Positions 1 through 11,903 of a stretch of DNA of 64,000 nt are shown piece after piece. The position numbers were made by a program, and so were the translations under genes. Source of the DNA: Tanytarsus gracilentus (Eukaryota > Arthropoda > Insecta > Diptera > Chironomidae). The first letter of the stretch is position 1; every line of letters begins with the position of its first letter. The stretch spans positions 1,736,001-1,800,000 of the forward strand of contig JAXRKN010000040.1 in assembly GCA_038502055.1 (NCBI GenBank), given 5' to 3'. The notes under the pieces were generated by a model. That model was not told where the DNA came from and ran no database searches. It was given only the letters and a program-made list of their open reading frames with translations.

Positions 1-42
1 CTAAAGGCGTGCCTTATACTTCAAGTTTATAAGGGCAGTATA

Positions 43-115
43 AAATATCAAAGGGCAAAGCCTTGAAAAAAAATATCAAAGGGCAAAGCCCTTGAAAAAA
101 AATATCAAAGGGCAG
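43..115. repeat. Short tandem repeat with hairpin core
   Basis: About two and a half copies of a 28-29 bp unit (AAATATCAAAGGGCAAAGCC plus CTTG and an A run) start at 43, 71 and 100. Each unit holds an inverted repeat, CAAAGGGC-AAA-GCCCTTG, that could fold into a hairpin. The block is at the window edge, so the full array length is unknown. It may be the end of a minisatellite or of a non-autonomous element. Confidence 0.75.
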
Positions 116-1061
116 CCGAACAAAAATAAAAGGTGCTCGACTTAAAATACAAAAAAATATAAAGTTCAATTAAAAAAAAAATATCGCTTAACACAATAAA
201 TTATTTGTTTTCGTATAAATCGGTTAACCACATAAATTTATTTTCTTCGTAAAAATCTTAACCCACATATTAAGGTGTAAAGTTAAAAAATTTTTTTTTT
301 CTTGTTGCGACCCTTGTTGCGCACTTGAATTAAAGTGTGCTAAGTAACCCTCCCCACCCGAGAACCCCAATCCCCCTTTCCTTAAGATTGTGGTTTTGGG
401 TATAAACAAAGAGAAAAATGAACTTGGAGGGTCGTAGGGGGGTCCAGGAGGGTCAGCGCCAATTTTTTTTTGCAGATTCGGACTCAGGGAGCCCTAATCT
501 ACAAGAATCCATCAAAAAAAGTATGAAAAAAAACCGGCCCAGGAAACGCAAGTTTTTCCAAAAATTATAATCTTTAATGCTACATATAAAATTTAGATTT
601 TTAGATCATGTCCTGGAAAAACTGGAATTTTTACAAATGTTGCGTATTTTAATTAAAAAAAGATGGTCAGACTACTGAAGGGTGGCTGACTCGGCTCAAA
701 AAATTCATTAAGATTCAAAATAATTTTTAAATACGTTAAAAGAAAAAATTGAACAAATCAAAAAATGAAATTTTTTTAGTTTTTAAAAAATATTTTTTGT
801 TTGATTTTTAGAAAATTAAAAATTAATAAAACATTTTGAAATTTAGCGCAATTGATTTTTAATAGTGTTTTTTCGAAATCTTTTTATGTGTAGTAAAAAT
901 TGGAAAAGTGATATAAATTATTGATGAATAAAAAATTTTTTATTACGTTGACATGGATGATTCTTCTTTCAGTAAATTTGCGTAAATAGTTGGACAAGAG
1001 TAAATAGGACACTTCATAAAAATACGGTAAAAAAAAGTTTTTAAAAAAACTCCTCCGCACC

Positions 1062-1088
1062 TTAAAAAGAGAAAAGAGCTCTTTTTAA
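1062..1088. repeat. Perfect 10-bp-arm palindrome
   Basis: TTAAAAAGAG at 1062-1071 is the exact reverse complement of CTCTTTTTAA at 1079-1088, with a 7-bp loop. No function is assigned; in such AT-rich DNA it may be chance. Confidence 0.6.
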
Positions 1089-3128
1089 ACAAAATCTGTG
1101 CACACTCTTAAATGTGCAAAATTACAGTAAATTTGTTTTTCACACAAAACCTTAAATTTTTGTGAAATTCTACAAATGAAAGAAAATTTTTAAAAAAACT
1201 CGCACAACCCATAAAACCATTTGATTTTAAAATGATGTGAGAACTTTTAATTAAGAAAAAAAATGACAGTGCATGGAAACTCATCAATAAGCTTGATTTA
1301 TCGATGTCGCATCGATAAGATTGAAAGAAAAAGCTAAGAAGAAGACAATTGAAAGGAAATCATCATTAGCTGTTGACCAGCAACAAATAACAATCAGCTG
1401 AATCAGACAACGGCAGTGCAGAGAAAGCACAATTTCATTTTAGGAAAACCATAAATATCTTAAATCTGATCATGTAGATCTATCGTTCATTTGTGTAGCG
1501 GAATTTTTAAAATGCGTCACTCCCAATCTCTGATTTATCTGTCAAAAGAAAGGAAAAACACCTTGACCATAATGATGACCAATTCCCGGTCACTTTACTA
1601 AATTACCTCATTCGTATTGTGTTGTCGTTTGAATGAAATTGACATGCAAATCATGTGACTTTGACGAAACATTAAATCATACATAGCAAATCACTTTCGT
1701 TTTCTTTTGTGAACAAGTGCAGTTTAAAATTGAAAAATAAATAAATTTATGAGCATAAAGGTGTAAAAAATTATTAATAAGGCAAACTTTTGTCTCATGG
1801 CTGTCAATGTTTAGTTGCATGAATGGGAAAAATCTCCTGTATGAAATTCGATTCGGAACCGCAGTCTGTATAACTTTAATAAATGCAATAACACGTGATC
1901 TTTTTTGGGCTTGGTATCGATACGTTTCTGAGTACAGGAAAAAAAATATTTCTCATGCATTTTAAAGTATTAAACCATAATTAATAAATATAGCAACTTG
2001 AGTGGCATGTATCATGTACAACTCTTTACTAACTTCATAGAGGCATGACAAAAATCATTTAGCATCACTTAGCGATTTTCGTTCAGCGTCAAGTGAGAAA
2101 GTTTCAATTCATTCGACACCTTAATACCAAAAATATGAGTATTTAAAAGTGGAATAAATCATTTTGTTAAATGAATATCAGCTGTAAAGTGAATAAATTT
2201 GTATCATTGTACTGCATTATGGGAATTGCAATTACCGATTTAGTTTTTTTAAGTCAAAATAATGAAACTTTTATAAAACTTTAAAATTTATTAAACTTTT
2301 ATTAAATATTGAAAAATATTTTTTACCTCTTTAAATTTAACGAATTAGTCACTGAGATAAAATCCAGCTTTTAATTGAAATTATGAATCACACACTCGAC
2401 GATTAGCATTGATAACATACATTTTCCATTAATTACGTGCGTCTTGTGTAAATATCATATATACATTCACCTACATGTGGCTGATAATCTTGTTGAATCT
2501 ATCATTATCACATTTCTATTACTCGTCGCTCTTTGTTGCTGTGTGTTTACAAAATGTTTATTGAACTAGCAATTCACGGAATGTCTTCCTAACGGTATTC
2601 GCGTAAGGCTAAATCATCCGCTTCAAATATTACTCACAGCTCTTTCACTCACGGATTTTTTTGTCTCGCACTACACATTCAAACTTTTGGAGTAAAGTAA
2701 TTTTTGGCCTTCAGTATTTTTGCAAACAACTTTTTATTTTAATATTTGACTAGAAAAATTAAACGTTTTTTAGGGCAGCAATACAATTTTTATTCTCAAG
2801 TTGTTGTGTATTTGAAGTCTTGAATCAACACGAAAAAATATTCACAGTAATTACAAAAGTACACATGCAAAAAAGTCATGTAAACCTCAAAATATTTTTT
2901 CAGCACAACTCAAAAATTCTTTTTTATATTTTTAAATGATTCTAGTAAATTTTTAATGCACATGATTAGAAGAAATTCTGCACATATCTTAATTAAAATT
3001 ACTTTTAAAGAGACAAATAAATAAAAAATACTCGACACTAATACACATCGAAGCCTCATCGAGAGTAAGCAAACGAACAGCCGCCGAAAGCTCATTCCAG
3101 TTTTTCGTTTCCACACTTCATTCGTTCG

Positions 3129-3581
3129 GTTAGTGTGAGAGGAATGTACTGAGTCACATTTAACTTTTATTCGTCGACGAATAAAGAAGTCTTGCTCGTT
3201 TACTCTCGCAGTTAATACTCTGTTGTTTGTCGGTTATCCGAAAGAAGTGTGCTTTCTTAAGCAAAAAAAAAAAATTAAGCAGAGAGAAAAAGGAAAAGAG
3301 AAATGCTACAGTGAAAGAAAGAGTGAAATTTCCAGATATTCCTGAAGAAAAAAAGTTTAATAAACTTAAAAAGTGAATTAGAAGGAAAATATAAAGCATA
3401 AAAAATAAGGCAATCAGCCATAAATATAGAAGTGTGTAAATGCCCATTAAAATTTTGTTTAAAGAAATCTCTTTTTTGTGAAAATCGTGTCAATTATCAA
3501 GACTCAAATATTACCTGGACTGGTTTCATTTTTGGATATTTTTATTTATTTGTGTATGGAATATAATAAACCCACAAAAAT
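3129..3581 (+). other. Exn: Probable non-coding first exon (5' UTR) of the long Exn transcript
   Basis: This stretch is purine-rich with mixed composition, unlike the A/T runs around it. It ends in a strong 5' splice site (AAAAAT|GTAAGTAC, GT at 3582-3583). The matching acceptor is the pyrimidine-tract site TTTCATTTGCAG| at 11841-11852, whose exon begins 51 nt before the Exn ATG at 11904. The transcription start is a guess, placed near the TTCGGTTAGTGTGAG sequence at about 3124-3138. Transcript data are needed to place the start. No long open frame occurs on the plus strand here, consistent with a leader. Confidence 0.4.
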
Positions 3582-6500
3582 GTAAGTACACTCAGCATGG
3601 CTTATGAGAATTCTATATTTTCCATTTCCGCTACAGTATTTTGCAATAATCTTTTTGCATACACTCAAAAGCTCAGCGAATGACTAGCTTGTGATTGTTA
3701 ATCTTGTCTATGAAGTTTAGTCTTAATAAAGAAAATTTAAATAATTTTTATTCACTCGTTGTGCTAAATAAACGTAAGATTGAAAGAGAAAATATTTTTC
3801 GGCTTTAAAAAAATTTCTCTAACGTACATTTAGCATGAGATCTTCTGCGTCGGCGTAGTGATGAACTCTCTTTGTATATCTCCAGAAAAACATTCATGGG
3901 AAAAACCCAAACTAATTTGAACTCGAAAAAAATTCTATGCACAAGTGCACGATATGAATTCGTATCACTATCAATTTGATTTGAGGCAACTGAAAAAAAA
4001 AATTGATGATTTGATAACAGTCACGAAGTGAAAAAGTCATGTTCACATGATCACCATGCCACAGTCACTGCCAATGCCAATAAAAAAGAAAGTATTAATG
4101 CAAATAATAATTTCGAGTATATCGGAAAGGAGAAAAAGAAAATAAAACGTCAGATGATGTTATTAACAACTTTTTTTGTACTTTTTGCTTCTTTCCTCCT
4201 GGCGAATGAAATGAATGGATTACGATTGGATTTAAGAAATCATTGTCTTTTGTGTTTATTTAAAACGAGTTTTTATTTACTGCTTGCAATGTAATAACCT
4301 CGAAAAATATTTAAAAATTTAGTAACTATTATTTTTTGCATCTCATTAGGCTTGAAATTTAAAATATCTGTAGATAATTGAACTCTAATTAATGTTAGAA
4401 TTATGCTGCGTTTTGCCTGACAGTTTAATGAGTGTAAAGCATATTGCTCCACAACTTACTTGAAGGTCACTCTGACAGTAAAGCGCTGATTTTAAACACA
4501 GCATAGAAATTCAAGTTTCATTACTCATTATTATTCTCAAAATGAACGTTTTAAATTAAAAGTCATTGAAGACAAAAAAAAGTCAATAATATGGCATGTC
4601 ATGAGAGCAGAACTGTGATCTCGTTTTTTATTTTATCATATGAATCATCTAATGTTAACTTGATGTCGTGTCAATATTTTTAACAAAAAAAAAATCCTAA
4701 AAAATGGCTTGATGATGTGTCGACATCAGCAAAAATCCATTATTATAGTTAACACATTGGAGTCTGCATTATTCATTGCTTGCGCAAATATTAATACATG
4801 AAAAATATGAGTGAGGAGAATTTGGCGTGAAGAAAGAATCTGAATTCTGTGAACAAGAGAGCATTGTTAATGAAGAATGACTTTTTTGCCGTTCGAGGCG
4901 CTTCTCTCCATCTCAACGACTCATTGTTTTCAAAGCGCTCTCGTTTATGTTAATTCTGCATGCAGATGGGGGCAAAAAATGTAACAAAAATAAGTAGCGG
5001 CACCATTAGCAGATGTGAATTGCAGTATGCACTTTTCACAGCTGAAAAACCGATTACCTTGCTACTCAAAAGTATGCATTAAGTAATTAAGTACGATCAA
5101 GCGAAACCATAAAGATTGGCTATTAATAAATTGATATACTTAAACGCTATAAAATTGCCATAAACGAGGAATAGAAGTCGATAATTTTCTTCGCAAAATA
5201 TAGAAGATAATCGCACGATTGATCACATTGTTAAAGAGGTGAGAGATGGTGAAACCATATTGACTCAGATTTAACCCACTAATGGAGATTTATTCTGTCT
5301 TTATTGGTGAAAAGTGCTTGCACAATCGATTAATCATCGGCTTATTATGGGAAGCGTCGCTTTAGAAAGAGATTTGGATTTTTTCTTCTATCAATTGTGA
5401 AAGCATAAAAGCATGAAAATCTGTGTTAATCGATGTGATATGCAAGAGATTTCTTGAATGCTGTGAATGCGGCGCTGGCTGAAAATAAAAATACCCAACC
5501 TCAAGTACACACCTAACACGAGTGCTAAGAATTACGATCATGGTTTCATTGAATGACGTCCAAGTTTTTTCTTTATTTGCTGTGTTCACTTTTTTTGTTT
5601 AAATTAAAAAATGCTTTTTTCATGCCACATTCGTGATTTTCGCGTCTTGCATAATCGCTCGAGTTGTGAATTCTTATTATTAATTTTTGTCTCCATGCGT
5701 GTGTTTTTTATGGAAAGTGAAAACGTAAAATTTAGTCGTCAATTGAGCACAAAAGAAAATTCAAACTGCTCAGCATGCACACCATGGTCAATCCTCTTTA
5801 TATTTCTCTGTCTATAATTGATTTAGCCATTACTTAATTTATTTGAAATTATATGGCTTTCTCTCCTATCACTGGGCCAAACGCAAGTGGCATCGAGACA
5901 AAAGAAAAGCATTTCAAATGTGATGCAAAAAATGCCTTTCAATAATTTAATTTTTTTTAATGATTTATGGTGCAGAGAAAATTTTAAATTGAATAATGAT
6001 TTTTCTATCTGCGATGAATTATGTTGCACATGTACAAAACTTTATTCCTCTTCTTCCCAATTTTTTTAACATGCCATATCTTGAGTGATAAATGTTCGTA
6101 AATGAAATGGCAAGTGAATAGTGAGAGTGAGAGGCACAAAAAATATTGCAAAATAAATTAAACTTTTAGCTGCGATCGATTCGTGAACTTTTTTGTAATT
6201 TAATAGAGGATTTCAGCAATGTGCACATGTATGTGGTCGAGATTGAAAGCTAATTCCTAATTGTGTTGAAATTTCATTCAAATGCCACATGATCGATCGG
6301 TTTGCTCTTGTAACAAAATTGTATCACCTGCCATCACTCTAAAAATTCCTAGGTTTCATTGTTCATTCAATTATTTTTGCAGTATCACTCGAAAGCAATT
6401 GAAGCGCGGCTTTTTTAAATTGTTCATAGGCTGTCGCTGAAAAGTCGAGCGAAAAAAGCCAATTTTGCCTTAATCGTGAACTTCAAGATTTATTAAATAA

Positions 6501-9500
6501 TGCGGAAACATTTTTGCCCGCTGCTGCTGATAAAAAACGACACGGCACATACTTTCACTAGTCTTCGTTGGCGGCGGGCAGGACTGTCGGGTATTTATGA
6601 CTTTGCCAAATGTGAATTACAGGTTCACGTTAAAATCAAGTTGGACGTACCCGAGAGTGAGAGACTCGAAAAAAAGAAGAAATTTTCGAATTCAATTATG
6701 AGAAATTGCGCCTTTTTGAGAATGACAACAACAGCAATTGATGCGAGATAAAAAAGAGATGTATTTATGGAAGTTACAACATATCTCATAACATTTTTTT
6801 CCGGTTGTGATTGATAAATGCGATGCGTGATGAACTTGGGCGAAAGTCGCTCACTTCTCTCCCTTTAACGCGCGTAACTGAACTTGAGAACGTGCTTGTC
6901 AAGTTTTTTTACAATCTCGCACGTTGAATGCAACTATTTGATGTAGAAAATTAATTAAGAAAAAAACTTAGCACATTTTTTGCAATTCATTGAAACACGA
7001 TTTAAATTGGAATTTTTTTATTTCACTTTCTTTCACTTTGATAATGCCACTTTTCAATTTTCCACCTTTTTAACTCGAGTCATTTCGAATCGAATATTGA
7101 ATCAGTGCTCAAAAAGTACTTTAAAGACATTTATTTTTAAAACGAAAGCATTTTTTAAATATGGAATTTTTTTATTATCACGCTGACTCACACATGGCAT
7201 TTTTAAATGCAATAGCTCAGCACAAATAATGAAGTGTATGTCCGATATGAGAGCATTAACATGTGATGGATAGATTGAGCGATTGGAGAGGAAATAAATT
7301 ATTTGTTTTTTCATCATCACAAACAAATTGAGTGAAATGCCGATGGCTTTACAGACATCTCAGTTCACAATTATCAAGATGAAAACAAACCATTTAAAAA
7401 AACGATTTTAATTTTGAACTTTTCAATTTATTTGTTACATAATTCTTCAAAATATAAAAGGTTTACAAGCCTTGCAAAATTTAAATACTAAAATATTAAT
7501 TTTCCTCACATGGGCATAATCTTTAATGCATTGTAGGCATTTCTTCTTTTTCTTCTAACTGCAAAACATGCTGAAACTTTTGCATTTTTGCATTCCAAGC
7601 ATTTTTCACCCATCGAGCGAGAGGTTAAAGAAGGTGGAGTGTATTTGCATTAATTTATTGAAATTTCTTAATCGCGACGCATGCAAAAGATAGAAAGTAA
7701 AATTAAAATTTCAATTTTCTTCACTTCACTTGTAATAATTGACGCATAATTGCTTCTATGATGTACACAAACATTAGTGGGTCATTGAGCACAGCAAGTG
7801 GTGTCATTAACGGATGAATTTCTCTTCCTACAGCGCACTTGAATTGTTATCAGCATGATGTCTGCTCATTTGATTAATGTTCACTAATTTTTGCCATTCA
7901 CCGGTCATCAATCGATAGTTTTTTAGCTCAAACAAAAACAATGCATATCGTCATCAAAATGACCATCATCTTACGTCATGAAATTGAAGAAGAAATTTGA
8001 TGACTTCACACAAAAGCATTTCCCACCAACCATTCGATCGAGCTGTGATTGAATGAGAGAAAGAATTCGAAAAAGAGCAGTTAGCATCTCCGTCGTCGTG
8101 TGTGAAAATGAGGAACTGGTTTTTCTCTCATATGACAGCGTGTTTGTAGCATTGATAAAAAAAACTACAATGATCAGCATTGTTTGCATGTAGTGATGCT
8201 CAGTGTGAAGCATTAACACAGTCGAAAACTTTAATTAAGCATCAAGCATGCAGCGGTGAAGCAATGCGCAAGAAGGAGGAAAATTTGAAGTAAAAAATAA
8301 GTTAGTACACTTCTACTCATCGCGCGTGAAACATCACAAAAATCAAGATATCCCGCTTTAAAAAAATTGAGAACGTGCCTCAACTGCAAATTCCTTAATT
8401 CTTCTTTACATGAAGAAATTGTTATTGTTCAAGACATCTTAGCCTCTCGTGAATTGTGTGCAATAAAAAAAAGAGTTAAAAATCCTCAAACTTCTTTTTG
8501 TAATTCAATTCTTTCGTTTTGCGTTCTAAAGTGAAAGCGTATATGGACTTTATAAATATTCTTTTTTTTGAAGACAAACAAACTTTATTCAAAAAACGGA
8601 GTGCAATAAGCAAAAGAAGAAATAAAAATTGCAATATTAAAAACATTTTAAACCAGCAGCAAAAATTAATTAAAGAATATGCCATGAAAAAATTGTTTTT
8701 ATGAACGGAATTGCTGTTAATTCATTGAATAAACACTTGTGAACGAGAAAGAGACGACGACATCGAAGCCTTGCAAAGGGTAACATGCACAATTTTTTTT
8801 ATGGGGACATAACATATTGTTCATTAATTAAATTATGTCACATGACACAGTTTCTACATAAAGACATCGAGTGTCTTTATTCTAATTAGAAATTATTATT
8901 TCTTTTCTCTATCATTAGTGGAAAGCAAACTGCGATCATTAAAATATTCAACACCAAGAAAAAATGTCAAAAAAATTTAGCGTGAAATCGTGAGAAAGAG
9001 TAAATTCGGATTAATTGAAATTAAACATTTTTTCTTTACATTTTATGTGTGTTTTTTGTTGTTGGAGTTAATAAGTAAAACCTCTAAAAAATTACGAGTT
9101 TTTTGAAAGTTTGTGTTGTGAGCGAAAAGCGCATTACAGCTCTGAAGTGAGCTTTTAATTTTTTATTGTTTTCAGCTCATGGCTCGGTTCTACCTGATTG
9201 AAAACAAATATTGCCAATGTCATTAGAAGTGACATAAACTTTGTGGGGGAGTACAACAATGATGTTCAAAAGTGTCGATAATCTTATACACTTCCTATAT
9301 AATTGCCTTAACATAAGACATTGTTTTAAGTTAATTAAGTAACACATAAGATGATCGTTAGATATTTTTTTTGCGGAACAACTAAGAACTTGGTCATTTT
9401 TAATTATTTTTGGTTTCCAATTATTTTAAAAGTTTACCTTCGTTGTGACAACTTATTCTCATCAATCAAATAAGTTGATTTAATTTCTTAAATGAAAATG

Positions 9501-11852
9501 TATGCAAAAAAAATCTTATCTTCATTTCAGCCACGATCAGACCATCTTTGTTTTAAGTCTAGAATCGCTAATTGAATTTTGTTTTTTCCTCGCTTTGGAA
9601 TTTTTTCCTTCTTCTTAATTTTTTAAGCAGTTTTTTCAACCTCCCGCTCGCTTGCCACGTTCCTATGATGTCGTTATGTAAAGTTGTGAATATTTGCGAA
9701 ATATTGCTAATGACTTCTCATTAAATTGTCGCTCATATCTGTATCAGGAAATATGCAGTTTTTCTCTTTTCACATCTTGGTATGAAAAAAAATTGCTCAT
9801 GTGAATTCAGTGAAACTGTTTTCTCTGCTCTTGTCGCGGTGCTGCTGATGCCACTGTGATTCGATTTGTAGAACATTGTCTTACTTATAAAAAAACGAGT
9901 AATTCATGTTCATGCTGCCTCAGTTAGATGATATCGCAAATATGTGCATTTTAATGTTAGAATTGTATATTATGAGTGTCGAGAGAGTGCACAATTTACT
10001 TTAGAAATTCCCAAAGACTGCGGAGACACTCGCGCGCTCAAGAGATGAAAATAGCTTTTTATGGGCTCACTTGAAGTTTTTATTCCATTAATGCGATGTG
10101 TGACACACAATTTGAACGCGCTATCATAAAAAAGCGAGCGAGAATGAGAGGAGAAAATACAGTTAAGAATAAATCTTAGATGGATCGACAACACGGCGTT
10201 GGCAAAATAAAGAAAACCTTTTTAAAAATTCTGTCAAAAATAAAGAAGAAAAACTTTTAATAACTTATACATATATTGAAACTTGATAACGGCAGTCAAC
10301 ATTCAATGTTTTTCTAAAAAATATCATTTCAATTTGCAATGCCATGTGTGTCGTTCATATTAGGATTATTTTGCGATGTATTTTGTCGCTTTCTAGGTAA
10401 TCGCTGTTAGCTGTTAGATAGTGTTATTGAATTTTTCGATTTCTATATATTTTGCACGTGTATCAGGAATCAAAAAAATTCTTTGTCAGTTGGCCAAATT
10501 TTGTAATACATTTTATTACTAAATTTTTGTTCTAAAAAAATTTATTTTCATCTTTTTAATTAAATCATGTGAAATAATTTCAACCCTTATAATTTTGTTG
10601 AATTTTCACATTATTACATCGTAGCCAAATTTAGCAGTTTACGTGGAATCGAGGCAGCTGCTTGAGCTAAAAGTAATTTTTAATGATTTTAAACTGACGA
10701 TTAGCATCTAGAATTGCCCTCAATAAACGTTTTAGCATACATTAATTTCTAAATCGCAATTTCGAGAAGATATTTTCAAACTCATGAAAATGCCGCAAGG
10801 AAAAGTTCAAAATTGAAAACAAAAATTTATTGTGGATTTTTAAAAATTTAACACCTCGCTCTTGCTCGCCGACCTCTAACATTGGAAATGTATATTCTTT
10901 TATCATCGCAATATTTTTGCTTTTGTATGTTTTAAAATTCACGAGTCGTCTTCGCCGATGAAAACCGGTATATTCAAAAATAGCTAAATGTATAGACGGA
11001 ATGGAGTTTGAATTGTGAGAAGAGGAAAAGAAATAAATGTGGACGATAAACATAAAAACTTGGGGTGTGTATGTCAATGCTGCGTTTTTACACATGATCT
11101 TTAAAAATTACGATTAAATCTCTGTTTGCTGTCTAAGAAGATGAAAAATTTCACTCAACCTACGCATCGCAAAATAGTTCGGAAACACATGTTAAAATTT
11201 GTAACGGAACAGAGTTTTATTCTCTCTTCACTCACCACCATGATAATAACAATAATAATCGTCTAGAAATTGCATAGAAGTGATCGTCAGTCAGTCAGTC
11301 AACCCAATTATGTTCGAAGGAAATAAAAATAGAAATTTAAGCGGTTGGATTAACGTTCATTAATGATCAAGTTTCACTCTATATTTTTATTTTTTGGGAG
11401 ATGAGAAGCTGCCACAATTTAAATAACTTTGAGAGAATTGTTTAGTTTTTTAACTCGTCGCAACAGAGATAACAAAACCAAAATTTATGGACGACGATGA
11501 TGTCAGTTTTCAATAGATTTTTTTTCTCATTCTCCATTAATGTGATGACAACGGCAATAGCAGACGTGATGCTTCATTAAATCTCTATTTTTTCTGCGGT
11601 TAATTATTAACCGAGTGAAAAACGAAGTCACATAAAATTAAATTTATGGCGATCACATGCGATCGTTAAATAGTTACATACTTCTATCGATAAGAATTGT
11701 GTTAGAGAGATAGAGAGATTTTCTCAAGCTTTCACTTGCACTTATAATGATACTTGCTTTAAAGCCAGCCGGAAATTGAAAATGAAAATTCTTGAATTCG
11801 AATTCACATGAGTTAAAAAGCTATAATTTCTTCTTTTCTCTTTCATTTGCAG
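3582..11852 (+). other. Long first intron of Exn (8.3 kb), no gene seen
   Basis: If the leader exon is right, this is intron 1 of Exn. Only short, compositionally random open frames occur, the longest about 117 codons on the minus strand at 10742-11095. It has simple-sequence patches (see 11286-11301) and many A/T runs. A long first intron in an otherwise compact genome is a usual place for enhancers, but I cannot identify any specific element by eye. Confidence 0.5.
11286..11301. repeat. (GTCA)4 microsatellite
   Basis: Four perfect GTCA units lie in the intron upstream of the large Exn coding exon. Short and probably neutral. Confidence 0.8.
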
Positions 11853-11903
11853 GTATCTGTCAAATAAATTCATCACGTTGACATCTTCACGGGTGCTGCA
11901 AAG

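Larger units (their letters stand above)
1..3128. other. Gene-free AT-rich stretch upstream of the Exn leader exon
   Basis: I see no supportable coding exon here on either strand. The open frames present are short and have AT-driven F/K/I/N composition. The stretch contains a small tandem repeat at 43-115, a perfect palindrome at 1062-1088 and long A/T homopolymers. It is probably intergenic DNA upstream of Exn, or an intron if Exn has a still more distal promoter. Confidence 0.6.

Noticed and set aside
541..640. Imperfect inverted repeat (GCAAGTTTTTCCA against TGGAAAAACTGG) as mobile-element ends
   Set aside because: The arms match only partly, lie too close together, and no target-site duplication or coding remnant is visible.
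4028..4294. Short open frame (+, 88 codons) with a hydrophobic stretch
   Set aside because: It opens with GTG; the first ATG falls out of a leader-like context, and the hydrophobic run is T-rich DNA in an intron. No homology recognised.
10742..11095. Open frame of 117 codons (-) inside Exn intron 1
   Set aside because: No signal peptide, domain, splice partner or promoter; composition is that of translated AT-rich DNA.
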